Source of the DNA: Pseudoips prasinana
Lineage: Eukaryota; Arthropoda; Insecta; Lepidoptera; Nolidae
NCBI GenBank assembly: GCA_951640165.1
Contig: OX621251.1
Coordinates: 29,412,893 to 29,476,892 of the forward strand
DNA length: 64,000 nucleotides
Direction of reading: 5' to 3'
In this document: piece after piece, positions 42,092 through 53,309 of the stretch
Numbering within the stretch: position 1 is the stretch's first letter
Layout: each line of letters starts with the position of its first letter
Translations under genes and position numbers: made by a program
The notes under the pieces: model-generated
What the model was told of the DNA's origin: nothing
Seen by the model: only the letters and a program-made list of their open reading frames with translations
Database searches by the model: none

Positions 42092-42450
42092 TTGAACTGA
42101 AATCTTCTTAAGCGGCGTTATGCTCTTTTTGGTATGGGTATAAAATGTTAAACTCGCGTCAAGACACGTGACCTGATCAAATATACGTAGGACTATTATT
42201 TTAATTCACACTAGCCGTTTATACCCTCACATGACCGCAGCATTTTTTCTTAATTATGTAAGATTTTTTACAGCCGAAAGCCTAATCAAATTTAATTCTA
42301 TTTTAAAAATTTATTCCGCTTATAGGGAGAGAAGCAATTGCAACAAAAAAATAGTCTTTACCACCAAAAGGTGGGAACTACAGTCACTCGCTACTCGGAT
42401 CAAATAAACACTACTTTTCGAGTACCTATGAGAAATAAAAAAATATTTGA
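42092..42450 (+). mobile_element. Interspersed repeat, family T (uninterrupted)
   Basis: 'actgaaatcttcttaagcgg', 'ctcgcgtcaagacacgtgac', 'cctcacatgaccgcagcatt', 'cgctactcggatcaaataaa' match 5481-6118 without the inserted family G element. Confidence 0.7.
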
Positions 42451-43320
42451 TTTGGTGTTTCTTTTTCTAAGTCTAGTCTTACATAATTTCGTACTTGGTA
42501 ACTTTTATTGATATATTATGTAAAAAAAAAGAATAAAATTATATTGTGGGTAGTAAACCTAAGTTAATATTGTCAATTAAATGTAAAACCATAACAATAT
42601 ATGTAGGTATCAAAACTGAAAAAAAATCATCGATATGGAGCGATGACATAATTTAGCGCGCGAAGGGAATGTTACGTAATGTTCAATCTTTACAAATTGT
42701 GACTTATAACCAACGCAAACAACAAACTGTTTGCAATAAACTCGCATTATTACCTTTAACTTTCTCCAAAATTAAAACTTTATTAAAACGTGACGAATCA
42801 TCGCCTTTAGATGCTTCTCAGTTTCTTTCCAATTTTTCTTAACAAAAGTCATTAAAACTTGCACAATATCGGATCCCTAAGTTTCTCCCTTCCTTAATGT
42901 TGCTTCATTTTTAAGGTTTCTTTATAATTTCACAATGAATGGGATAGTATCATGTAGCTTTGTAATAAGCAACTTCATACCGCCATCTATCCGCACACAT
43001 TCGAACTTTGAAGTCATCTAAACGCATAATCACCTCTCATACTAATAATAAATTATTTTATTCCAGGCATGAAGTACTACAACCCATAGTAGAGGAATAA
43101 TAATATTAAAAATAGAAATTCACAAAAATTATAACGATAATTTGGAATAATTGGTTTTGGTAAAATTTTATAATAATAATTGGTTTAGTAACTAATTTAT
43201 TTCTTATTCATGTCATACTTACCCACTTACTTATCGTATATGCAGTGGTTATCCTAGTGTCAGAGTTGATCAAGCCGCCCAGTAGGCCTCCGACATGGCT
43301 TAACGAGAGTTGCCTAATGG
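42451..43320. other. Unassigned AT-rich DNA
   Basis: No feature recognised over about 870 bp. Confidence 0.4.
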
Positions 43321-43397
43321 CTACAACCGGGACCGACAGCTTAACGTGCCCTCCGACGCACCTCGCCGATCGGTTACGGACCGGTAAAAGCATCTAG

Positions 43398-43842
43398 CTA
43401 TGTCATGATGCACGCAAAACCAAGCTTTGAGAATAGGATTGTCCAAACACTTGACAAAGTATAGGTACATTATGTTATTACGAGATGTACGGACGTGATC
43501 CCAGAACGATGCGACATGTGACTTAGTAATTGCATAATAATCGGGTATCCTGGCCTCGGCGAACATACTCGATGCACTACACCCACGGGGTAACTTCCTA
43601 AGTATTATGTACGCGTCGTTGTATTGTACCCTAATCGTGTTACACACTTTTACAGCACTTGTGTAGAAACTTTGGTAAAACGCTTTCAATAACGTAATTT
43701 TCACCTCGTTGGTACAATGTGAAAATCTTGGCGCGAGCATGTTACACCTGACAGGTAATGCTCTACGCTCTCGTTGTGTCGTCGCCGTCCCTGAGGTTTC
43801 CGTAAGTATGTGTCCCAGGTATTTGATCCATCCTAATCTACC
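43398..43842 (-). pseudogene. LINE family C reverse transcriptase C-terminal remnant
   Basis: The minus-strand frame 'IKYLGHILTE', 'RERRALPVRCNMLAPRFSHC', 'EVKITLLKAFYQSFYTS' and 'LPRGCSASSMFAEARI' aligns with 19569-20000 and 7630-8060. The catalytic core is missing. The open frame continues to 44073 only because it runs antisense through the neighbouring RTE-like fragment; that part is not real coding sequence. Confidence 0.75.
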
Positions 43843-43876
43843 TATAGACCCAAATAACTCATAAACATATACATAT

Positions 43877-43918
43877 ATCCCTTTCCTTTCAAATATATAT
43901 ATTTGAAAGGAAAGGGAT
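43877..43918. repeat. Perfect 42-bp palindrome at a LINE-LINE junction
   Basis: Symmetric about 43897/43898 with no loop; arms 'atccctttcctttcaaatata'. The right arm is native to the RTE-like LINE ('tttgaaaggaaagggatg', as at 57218); the left arm is its inverted copy. Confidence 0.95.
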
Positions 43919-44590
43919 GAAAATGAATGTTGGGATATTGCGACAGCATGTGATATTGTGATTGGAGGAGAGAAAGTCGAACAGGTAAAAGCGTTTGTAT
44001 ATTTGGGAACTTTGTTTACGAGAAATGGGAAATATGAAAAAGATATTGTTAGAAGAGTAAATGCGGGGAACAAATTGAATGGGGCACTACACGCCTTTAT
44101 GAGTAGCCGACAAGTCTCAAAGAAGGCACGACAAACTTTAATGTATGGAAGTGAAAGTTGGGTATGGCATAAAAAGAATGAAAGTAAAATAAATGCAGTG
44201 GAAATGAGAGCTCTGAGAAGTATGTGTGGTGTGACTTTGAGAGACAGAATTCGAAATACGGATGTAAGAGAGCGTTATGGTGTGAAACAGGATGTAGTCA
44301 CAAAGATTGAAAAAGGTATGCTGAGATGGTTTGGCCATTTAGAAAGGATGAATGAAAGAAGATTGACAAAAGAAGTATACCTGGCCTGTGTGAAAGGTAC
44401 AACCGGAAGGGGAAGACCTCGTAGAACATTCTCCGATCAAATCGTAGACGTACTTAAGAAAGGTCAGGTCAGAAGTACCCTAAACCGGCGAGCATGTACG
44501 AAGAATATAATGTCAGTAAACTAAGCGAAAGAGGTGTGCAAGGGTCGTGACAAATGGGCGTGAGCAATGTATGTTTGTATGTAAATATAG
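43902..44590 (+). mobile_element. RTE-like LINE fragment, family P
   Basis: Colinear with 57215-57990 but with a 31-bp loss after 'aaaatgaatgt' and a 27-bp in-frame loss near 44131. The tail is 'gtatgtttgtatgtaaa'. Confidence 0.8.
43958..44524 (+). pseudogene. RTE-like LINE ORF2 C-terminal part
   Basis: Open frame of 188 codons: '[20 protein letters not shown]', '[20 protein letters not shown]', 'MYGSESWVW', '[20 protein letters not shown]', '[20 protein letters not shown]', '[20 protein letters not shown]'. It lies downstream of the YADD motif and so cannot polymerise. Compared with the copy at 56577-57929 it lacks nine residues before TLMYGSESW. The two copies are otherwise almost identical, implying recent activity of this family. 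Confidence 0.8.
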
Positions 44591-44744
44591 TATATATAGT
44601 ATATATACGGCTGGAAGGAAGGCCAGGTACGGCAGTGATGGCTGTACGTGCTCTGAGGATGAATCATGCCTAATCGCGACGTATCTCGACGTACCTATTG
44701 CCTAACTGCAACTAAGATTTTTTCAGTATCCCTACCGAAAGACT

Positions 44745-44935
44745 TCCAAAAAAGGCTCTACCAAAAATCTCCATCGTTAAGGAGATATGCTATAATCGTC
44801 ACCCTTGGCAGAAGAGCAGGCGATTGCAGTATGGTACTGTTAGTACTCAGAGAAAAACTGCTGCACATTATCTGGTATATAGTCTCTTGGGGTGATCTCT
44901 ACGCCTCCCATGGGATGAGGTAGCGTGGTCATATT
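44745..44935 (-). mobile_element. RTE-tailed SINE, diverged
   Basis: 'acttccaaaaaaggctctac', 'cacccttggcagaagagcag', 'gcgattgcagtatggta', 'tacgcctcccatgggatgag' follow the family order seen at 4782 and 28163. Confidence 0.55.
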
Positions 44936-45345
44936 CAGCCTTAAGCGTACACCAACTACCGAGCCATAAAACAATAAAACAAAACCAAGACATTAAACAA
45001 TACAGGCTATATGAAACTGAATGTAAGCAATAATGACAAATTTTCTTCTTTTTCCACGCTCATGCACAGTTTTCCTCCCTATTTCCTGCTTCATATTTCC
45101 CAATATGAATGTAGGCAAATAAGTTGGGCCATCGATTATTTGTAATGGAAACATGAACAATATTTTCAAATGTATCTCGCATTCTATTCCTGCAGGCGTC
45201 AAATTTTGTGCATTTATTTGGGTCGGTTGCGTGTGTGTTGCATTGGTTTGTAATTATTACTTAAAGTCTATTGGTACCCGTACTGAAATTCACACTTGAA
45301 TGGATGAATTACTGATTTCTTTATTTGCCAGAATATGTTTTAAAT
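44936..45345. other. Unassigned DNA
   Basis: No feature recognised. Confidence 0.4.
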
Positions 45346-45494
45346 GTAAATAAATAAAATAAAATATGTTTTTATTCACGTAGACTTTAAAAGAGCGCTT
45401 GTAAATAGTCAGATCATGTTTGTAGTAATATAGTTAAGTAGAAATACATAATATTTCTAGTTACATAATATTATAGATATTTAGGTACACGGAT
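45346..45494 (-). mobile_element. Family U repeat, cut by a LINE 3' end
   Basis: Runs from the AAAAT edge to 'gatatttaggtacacggatt' and is then replaced abruptly by the GTTGAA tail of the LINE. The remainder was not found beyond the LINE. Confidence 0.75.
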
Positions 45495-48030
45495 TGAAGT
45501 TGAAGTTGAAGTTTATTTATTCATTAACAATTGAAATTGTGTTTGAATATACAATTAATCACAAATATAAAAACTAATACAACATAATAAAATAATAACC
45601 GAATTAAAAAAATAAAAATGTCTAAAGAATACAAAAATAATAATTAAATAACACGAACAATTAGTAAACATATGTCAATTAAAATATGCTAAATGATTAA
45701 AGTACCTACTACAGTAAAATTAATAATGTGTAAAATGTCAATAATAATAAGGGCTCTAATTTATTATATTTATTAAAGATCATCTACAGAATATAGAGAT
45801 CTTTTGATGAGGTATGTCTTCACTTTTGTTTTAAACTCCTCGTGGTATAGTGCGTTTTTTATTTCTATTGGGAGCTTGTTAAATATTTTGACAGCGTTAT
45901 ACCGAGAGCTATGTTTAACAATATTTAATGTGGGCGCTATGGCAGACGGTAAGTCCTTTCTCCTTGTCAGCTCTCTAATTATCCTTTCTTCGTTTGTTTC
46001 GTACTCATGAATGTATTTATGCAAATAACTTAACAATATCAGTATATAGAGACTCGGCACCGTTAGTATCTTAAGTGAGTGGAAGTATGGCTTACATGAC
46101 TCCTGCTGTTGTATTCTCACCATAGTTCTAATAGCCCTTTTTTGAGCAATAAACGCCTTTTGCATGTTGTATGAATAGCTACCTCCCCAAAGAAGAATGC
46201 TGTATCTTAGTTTAGATTCTACTAAAGCTAAGTAAACTGTTTTAAGTTGTTCGGGGTGGAGTTCGTCTCTTAGGCTTCTTAAAACGTAGCACGCCAAGCT
46301 AATCGTGGCTTCCACATGCAGTAGTTCGTCCTTCCAGGTTAATGAATGATCTAAATGTACACCTAGAAATTTGACTACATTAACCGTGTCTATTTTAACT
46401 CTGTTAATTGTGCTTGTTACTTTCTCAGTATTCCTGGAAGTAGTTTTGAATAGCATAAGCTTTGTTTTATTTGTATTAACTTTTAAGTCATTGTCGGAGA
46501 ACCATTCATAAAAAGCCCTTATACAATCATTTACTTTTAGATTTAGGTCACAGATGTCATCCGCATGGACAATCGCGTTTGTGTCATCAGCAAAAACAGT
46601 CAAATTAACGGAATGTGGTATTGTATTAGTCACATAATCAATAATGTCATTAATAAAAAGAATAAAAAATATAGGTCCAAGTATAGACCCTTGGGGCACA
46701 CCTGCGTTTATTGGCACCAATTTAGATCTAAAGGCTTTGTAGTATTGAATTGTGCTATTTCCCTCTCTCAGGTCGCAAATGGTGTTAATTTCAACGAACA
46801 TTGACCTGTTTTTTAAATACGATGTAAATAGTTGTTGTGCTGGTCCCCTGATTCCATAGTAGTCCAACTTGGCCAAAAGTAATTCATGGTTCACTGTGTC
46901 GAAGGCAGTACTTAAATCTAGAAAAATGCCAGCCACTTTCTAATGGTCATTTAATTTAACAACAACATCATTAACTAATGTGTTAAAAGCATCATGTGTC
47001 CCCACATTTGTTAAGTAACCAAATTGGCGTTTATTAAATACCTTATTTCGATTCAAATGTCTAAGTAGTCTATTTTTTAACAGTTTTTCAAGTATTTTTG
47101 ATTTCGTAGGTAGTAAAGATATAGGTCTATACATACTTGGATCCTTTTTTGAACCCTTCTTGTGCACTGGTATTATTTTGGCGATTTTAAATTGATCCGG
47201 AAATATATTTTCCTGAATGCAGTTATTATAGAAAGTACTTAGTGGTTCCGCTAAAATGTCAATGTTTTCTTTAATCACTGTTATTGGAACTTCATCATAG
47301 CCACAAGATATTTTTGATTCCATCCTACTTACTATACTGTACACCTCCTTGGGAGTGATTGGATCCACAATCATGTCCTTGTCTACTTTCTTAGTATTGT
47401 AGTAAAGATGTTTTAAGGCGGGGTTATAAATGTTTCTCGGTTTAGCGCCGAGGGCGAACTGTTCGACAAATATGTCGACAACCTCAGATGGTTCAGATGT
47501 GGAATGCTCACTAGTATTTATTCTATAGCGACAATTTAATTTAGCCCGTTTATTTCTATGCAAGTTTACAATACGCCAAGCATCTCTAGAGATATTATTA
47601 GATTTGGCTAACGTGGACTGGACTTCTAACTTTTTAGCCCTAATAATAACTTTTCTATAAGTTTTAATGTAAGAACTTCTGTATTTTTGTATTGTCTCAT
47701 CACAATTCTTTGATTTACTTAGACATAATATACGTTTCATTTTGCTAGCAACCTTTAATTCCCTTTGTCACCCATTTCAGACCAGATTCACGATTTTTAT
47801 TTAACATAATTTTTTTCTTTTTAAATACTTTGAATACTTCATAAAATTGTTTTAAAAACATATTTATCCCCATTTTATTCCAATTATTTTTAAGGAGCAA
47901 TGATCTAAAGTTATTCTTATTTGTTGTATTAAAAGCTCGTTTGTACATAAATTTAGGTCTTTTTGTGTATCGTCCGGAACTCTTATTTTCATGTACAGTG
48001 CTAAACAATAAGATTAACACATTTCTAAAA
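45495..48030 (-). mobile_element. 5'-truncated LINE (jockey/CR1 superfamily), family D
   Basis: On the minus strand: linker, reverse transcriptase and C-terminus (48020-45773), a 3' leader of about 280 bp, and a terminal tandem 'acttcaacttcaacttcaa'. The endonuclease and ORF1 are missing. Confidence 0.85.
45773..48020 (-). pseudogene. LINE ORF2: reverse transcriptase (one stop, one shift)
   Basis: The frame opens in the linker after the endonuclease ('NNFRSLLLKNNWN', 'KWVTKGIK', 48020-47745), shifts once near 47742, then reads 'YRSSYIKTYRKVIIRAKKLE', 'ISCGYDEVPITVIKENIDIL', 'DPSMYRPISLLPTKSKILEK' and 'NKRQFGYLTNVGTHDAFNTL'. A TAG at 46942-46940 interrupts, in the same frame, just before 'VAGIFLDLSTAFDTVNHELL'. 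Downstream come 'NAGVPQGSILGPIFFILFIND' and the catalytic FADD in 'LTVFADDTNAIVH', a variant of YADD common in this group, and an intact C-terminus to 45773. Two lesions only, but the missing endonuclease makes it dead. Confidence 0.85.
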
Positions 48031-48540
48031 TTTATTTCAATTTTTTATAATGTAGTCAATTGTTTACATAATAATAATATAGTGTTTTACCATATTCGAC
48101 ATATAATTGCATTTTTTTTATTGTTTGCTACTTTTGCAACTTAAAATAAGTATATCTCACTGATATTAATAGTAATTGCTCAATTTACTACAAACACATA
48201 ACTAAAAAAAATATTTTGTAATCAACAGAAAAGAACCCTATAGTTGATATACAAATTATAAATGAGCGATAAATAAGTAGGTCAAATCTCATTCAAAAAA
48301 TTCCAATTTCAAATGTCCTCAACAGCATAAAACATAGGTATTATTACATAACCAATTATAAAGGTGAATAATAAATTCTTCGTTCTTCGTTAAAAATTCT
48401 TTTAATATCTGCTGAGTAGCTTATTATGGATTTTTACTGACATGGTAAACACCGTTTATCAGAAAGCTTGACTTTATTGCATAGCGCAATTAAGGGTCTG
48501 CTGAGGAACTTAATTAATAATTAAATATCTTGGGACATCT
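48031..48540. other. Unassigned AT-rich DNA
   Basis: No feature recognised. Confidence 0.4.
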
Positions 48541-48775
48541 GATACAAAACTATGCAAAGTTTGTACTATGGCAAAATAATTGCAAAGAATTGATAAACAT
48601 ACTTACTTAGGTACACTTTTCTAAATACATAGGTACATACTATAGAAAAATTACACCCAAACTCAGAACCAATAATCGAGCTCATCGTACAAAGATTTGT
48701 TTGGTGACGATGACTTGCTTTGCTTTGGCGACCAAGTTCACTAACCTCTTGATCAGCAAGCCAGTCAATAATCAA
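48541..48775 (-). mobile_element. SINE S2-like element, diverged
   Basis: The minus strand has a tRNA-like head 'ggcttgctgatcaagaggtt' and body 'gagtttgggtgtaattt', then 'ttgcatagttttgtatcaga', paralleling 26835-27091. Confidence 0.55.
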
Positions 48776-49021
48776 TCAAGTCCTGAAATCTAAAAATAAG
48801 CACGGCTTTGAGCTTGCAATTAATCAATTATTGTAGTGCCGTTAGCCATCGAAACATGACGCCACTAACGAAAATATTAAGTAAATATGAAGATATTTGG
48901 TATAATATCGTTGCTTCCCAAAATTAGTTAATCAGTAATAGCAGGTAGCTGTTGTAATAATAGCTACACAGAAATTCATAATGTGGCGAGCGGTGGGTCA
49001 GGGGATTGGTAATGAGACTAG
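48776..49021. other. Unassigned spacer
   Basis: No feature recognised. Confidence 0.4.
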
Positions 49022-49449
49022 TATTTGCACAGGATTTTTTTATAAAATAAGACACATAAAAATAAGATCAATAACCAAAGCAACAAACGCACTGAATTAT
49101 GCACAAAAACTCAAGTGGATAAGGCATGTCGCGAGGCTTCAAGAGCAGAGATGGACCCAAAAGTGACATTTTGGAAAGGCCCTCCAGGTAAAAGGAGCAG
49201 AGGATGACCGTTGACACGCTGGGGTGATGAAATTGCAAGGACAGCCGGCCCAAACTGGAAGCAGACCGCACAGAACAGAGACAAATAGGCATCTTTGGAG
49301 GAGGCCTTCAACCAATATGGGGTTCCTGCAGATATCACTATTAGTTAAATAAGTATCTTAAAACTATGTAAATGTAAAAAAAACTTTGTAATAGGTATTA
49401 GTAGGAAATGAAAGGCTTTTTATTTTTTTATTTTATTATTTGCACAGGA
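49022..49449 (+). mobile_element. 5'-truncated RTE-like LINE with 13-bp target duplication
   Basis: Insert 49035-49436 is flanked by perfect TATTTGCACAGGA at 49022-49034 and 49437-49449. The coding remnant reads 'KATNALNYAQKLKWIRHVAR' then, in other frames, 'RWGDEIARTAGPNWKQTAQN' and 'SLEEAFNQYGVPADI', the C-terminal end of an RTE-like ORF2. The 3' end is T-rich ('tattagtaggaaatgaaagg', then 'ttttattttattat'). Confidence 0.85.
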
Positions 49450-49572
49450 ACTTTTATTGGCATCGACTGTGACTGTTGGTTCACCTCTAAGATAACAGAA
49501 CACACTTACTCGGACACGTACTCAGAGTCCCGGCGACTAGCTCTCAGTTAGAGTCCACACGCAGCGCACTTC

Positions 49573-49849
49573 AGAATAGAATAGAATAGAATACAATAGA
49601 ATAGAATAGAATAGAATAGAATAGAATAGAATAGAATAGAATAGAATAGAATAGAATAGAATAGAATAGAATAGAATAGAATAGAATAGAATAGAATAGA
49701 ATAGAATAGAATAGAATAGAATAGAATAGAATAGAATAGAATAGAATAGAATAGAATAGAATAGAATAGAATAGAATAGAATAGAATAGAATAGAATAGA
49801 ATAGAATAGAATAGAATAGAATAGAATAGAATAGAATAGAATAGAATAT
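49573..49849. repeat. (ATAGA)n satellite, about 55 units
   Basis: 277 bp of almost pure ATAGA with a single interruption near 49593 ('atacaat'). It ends against 'actttattagcataaaatgg', a minus-strand retroposon 3' end, so the array probably expanded from a (TTCTA)n LINE tail. It keeps several frames open on the minus strand (YSILF repeats); these are not genes. Confidence 0.95.
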
Positions 49850-50509
49850 AACTTTATTAGCATAAAATGGATAACAGTACACCGGCTCAACTTATTTACT
49901 AAAGTTCTTAATAGCTAACAAGTCATTCGTTACATTATTTTTGGCCATATAAATTTGCCAATAATGTGCTGAGAGAAGTACATATACAATACAAATTTGT
50001 TGTACATTTATAATTTCCAAGTTGACGGTATACAAAAATAAAGCACATTACCAATTAGCTATAATTATATTATTATAATCTCCAATTGACAGTATACACA
50101 ATGAAGAACGAAGTTAATCTCCTGACGTACACGGCAGACTTCACACGGTGTAGCGAACACTTGCCACTGTTTACTGTCACTGAATACTTGCACTTGTTTA
50201 GTTTTCCACTTAGATTACTTCCTCTTAATTCGCCTTCGATTTTACTTGAATTAACACTAAACTGTTCTGCTTTAACATTACGCTTATATACCCCTAAATT
50301 AATCCAAATTTAAAACATTTCGCGAGGCATATTTTTCTGTCTAGAAAACTCGCTTATTTGACAGATTAGTCGTAATGCTTCTGTCCTTGTCTTCACCTAT
50401 CTCTTTCTTTTCATTCATAAAACTAGCTCTATCCCTTTCTAATTATTCTGGAAACATCTAATGTCAATTTTTACATTTAGAATGTTGTATGTCCTTTTCA
50501 TCTGCTATC
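49850..50509. other. Retroposon 3' leader, then unassigned DNA
   Basis: The first about 100-200 bp may be the minus-strand 3' end whose tail is the satellite. Beyond that nothing is recognised. Confidence 0.35.
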
Positions 50510-50960
50510 CTTTTTATTTTGTACTGGTATTATTTAGAACATTCTAGCGCTGTTCCAAAACCCACCAAAAACCCTTAGTGGTATAGTACCACTAAGGGTT
50601 TTTGGTGGGTGGTGTTTGGTGGGCTTCTCTTACTGTCAACGCAGGCGCTACCTAGTAGTATCTTGGCTACTTGGACAACAGCGTGACTTATGCAAGTAAA
50701 TATCGTGTACATTTTGATATTGTCACGTTCGCGCTTTGAACCCTAGTGGGTTCTGATGTTTTGGAACAGCGCTAGAATGTTCTAAATAATACCAGTACAA
50801 AATAAAAAGGATAGGTTCGCGCTTTGAACCCTAGTGGGTTCAAAGCGCGAACGTGACAATATCAAAATGTACACGATATTTACTTGCATAAGTCACGCTG
50901 TTGTCCAAGTAGCCAAGATACTACTAGGTAGCGCCTGCGTTGACAGTAAGAGAAGAGTCC
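50510..50960. repeat. Nested multi-arm foldback complex
   Basis: Four inverted pairs are interleaved. (1) 50561-50583 with 50587-50609, 23-bp arms, loop 'tag'. (2) About 50511-50560 with 50756-50810 ('ttctagcgctgttccaaaac' and complement). (3) 50628-50740 with about 50843-50955 ('tctcttactgtcaacgcagg' and complement). (4) 'gcgctttgaaccctagtggg' (50732, 50820) facing 'aaccc...ggttcaaagcgcga' at 50836. The arms are nearly identical. Confidence 0.9.
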
Positions 50961-51164
50961 TCTACTGCCGCCACCTGCGAGAAGTTCCGGAAAATCAGCA
51001 ATCTGTTTGTGGCACACCCGCTGCACCGGTTGCAGGAGCCTGTAAACCTGGAAGACACGCAATTGTCCTCACTAGTACGCGTCCCATACCACGTGAAATA
51101 TGGCGTAAAAGGGAGCACGGGAGCAAGTAAGCGCTAAGAGAAGTCTACAATAGGTTAGGTTTGG
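50961..51164. other. Unassigned, GC-neutral spacer
   Basis: A 98-codon frame (50834-51130) crosses the foldback and has no family features. Confidence 0.4.
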
Positions 51165-51171
51165 TTGATGC

Positions 51172-51785
51172 GAGTCAGACGGGTGCCGTATGTTGTTTCA
51201 AACGCCGCTGTTGCGACATACGTTGTTGAGATTTTTTCCACAGCCTCACAGGTTCGAAAGCTCATGGACTCGAATGCAATAGTCGCGAAAGACGCTGTAT
51301 CGAAAAACATTTTCACTGCCTCATACGCTCGAATGCTTGTGATTTCGAATTATTTAGTCATAAAGTGTACAGAAAACAGTGTAGAAGCCTGGCATCGCCG
51401 CTGGAATTCGTTTTTAGAAAATAAGAGACTTATGTACTCGTATATACTAACTAATACTATCACATGTGCAATCGAATAATAATAAAATAATTTTTTATTG
51501 TTACAGTTTGTTTATAATAATATTAAAAGTTGATTTACACCGAATTTGTTGTTATTTATAAAATTTCTGCTTGAATATTTTTCCGAAATCACAACATTTT
51601 CACTGCCTCATACGCTCGAATGTATAAGGCAGTGAAAATGTTTATCGATACTGCGTCTTTCGCGACTATTACACTCGAGTCCATGAGCTTTCAAACCTAT
51701 GAGGCAGTGGAAATAAATTTCACAACAACGTGTGTCGCAACAGCGGCGTTCGCAACAACATACGGCACCCGAGTCAGACATACCT
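51172..51785. repeat. Large inverted repeat, about 150-bp arms
   Basis: The left arm (51172-51346: 'gcgagtcagacgggtgccgt', 'gctgttgcgacatacgttgt', 'tcatggactcgaatgcaata') is mirrored by 51618-51785 ('tattacactcgagtccatga', 'gtgtcgcaacagcggcg', 'acatacggcacccgagtcag'), with moderate divergence. A second copy of the inner end ('cattttcactgcctcatacg') at 51594 makes a further short palindrome (51594-51640). It could be a foldback DNA transposon; no transposase frame. Confidence 0.75.
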
Positions 51786-51850
51786 ACCCGCAGGCACCTT
51801 TGCGGGTAGCATACGTAGGCATTCCCCTTGCTTTATCAAAAAATAAATGC
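51786..51850 (-). mobile_element. Family R fragment
   Basis: The minus strand matches 'ggaatgcctacg' and 'tacccgcaaaggtg', parallel to 28700-28750. Confidence 0.4.
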
Positions 51851-52394
51851 ATCAAAGTCCTCTTGTGGTACAATTCAGGTGTTGGATACCCCCGTATGTT
51901 TTTATACCGATTCTGCGTATGCTTTGTGTTCGTGAATTTCACAAGGATATAACATTTTTTACATAGCACTTTCTGAAAAAAGACACAACATACAACGCAT
52001 ACACTAGGAAATACAATCTCTATACAGTGGAGGATTAAAACATACAATTTATGGATGTGAAGCACACCCAGCTTATTACAACTATACCTCGGTCACACAA
52101 ATAGTTAAGGCGAATATAAAGCCGAGATCAGCACCCCTACCATGACCCCATATCGTTTGTTTACTCGATGAAATTTACCGTTTTTTGTATAGACATTTTA
52201 AGTTCATTGAAATTTCCGCTAGGAGTGCGAGTGCTGCTGGTTAATGTACTGGAAAAAACTGCAAGTATTACCGAGGAAGTAAACTTCATGAACTCATGCT
52301 AGCCATGAAGAAACCACTAAGATTGTCAAGCAAATAGTTAGTAATACTAAGGTAGCAGCTAGCATCGGATCTAGTATGACATGGCAACCTTCAA
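51851..52394. other. Unassigned DNA
   Basis: No feature recognised. Confidence 0.4.
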
Positions 52395-52525
52395 GAAGTG
52401 AGCCTATTCTTTTCTTAAAGGCCGGCAACGCACTTGCGGCTCCTATGGTGTTGCGAGTGTCCATGGTGATCATTTACCATCAGGTGACCCAATTGCTCGT
52501 TTGCCATCCTATTACATAAAAAAGG
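52395..52525 (+). mobile_element. Retroposon 3'-end repeat
   Basis: 'aaaggccggcaacgcacttg', 'cggctcctatggtgttgcg', 'ttaccatcaggtgacccaat' and 'gctcgtttgccatcctatt' then A-rich. This block is widespread in lepidopteran genomes as I recall it. Single copy here. Confidence 0.55.
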
Positions 52526-53309
52526 CTGCTATCTTAACCACTGCGCGATCGTGTTGTATACGATTAGAACCTCCCTACCTTTATGTATTTACCAGGGTGC
52601 CTAATTATTACAACAATGTTTAACTCCCATGCTGTGTGAAGGCCCTCCCTTCTAACTATTTGCTGACGACATAATGGGGCATGCGGTTGCAAATACATTC
52701 TGTAAAACATTTGTAACTACGGCTTAAAGAAAACAACAGCGTCCATTGATAAGCAACATAGCATGAGTACAACTATAAAGCTGTGAATTAACGCGCAATG
52801 GACGTAATGTGTGACGATGTTGTCAACGGGAAGTGCAAAACGAGGCGTGCCTAATACAGGGTCGTTATAATTTCAAAAGTAAGGGCGGGAGTAGACGGCA
52901 TGAAGTTAGTTAGAAGGGCTGCATTTACGGTCACCTCCAGTCTTAATGTTCCAGAATGTTCCTGGGGGTAGCTAAACTCCGAGTTTTTCTAGTTGAAGTA
53001 CTTTTCTGTTTGAGCAATTTGGTTTTATTGCGCGCTGACAAATAAAATAAAACCAAATGATGGATGAATTTAGTCTGACGAGTTTTTGAGTAAGGGTCGT
53101 AATTAATGGACTTCGTTATTTGAGTGTAACCTTTTGAGTTAATCTGAGGACGAGAAATGACCTGAGTAATTTGCATAAAAGAAATAAAAAGCAACTCTCG
53201 ACCAGTAATTAGTTTTCGGAGACTTTTTAATCACTTATGTTAAGTGATCTTGTTTTCATATTTAAAAACAAGATCAATTAACTTACTTATAATACCTGGA
53301 GTATATAAT
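52526..53309. other. Unassigned DNA
   Basis: No feature recognised; 'ttaagtgatcttgtttt' near 53240 is weakly mirrored at 53265. Confidence 0.4.

Noticed and set aside
43843..44073. N-terminal extension of the minus-strand 250-codon frame
   Set aside because: It is the antisense of the RTE-like LINE fragment at 43902-44073, so only 43398-43842 is LINE-related in sense.
49537..49890. Two overlapping minus-strand open frames of more than 100 codons with repeating YSILF
   Set aside because: They are a by-product of the (ATAGA)n satellite, which contains no stop in these frames.
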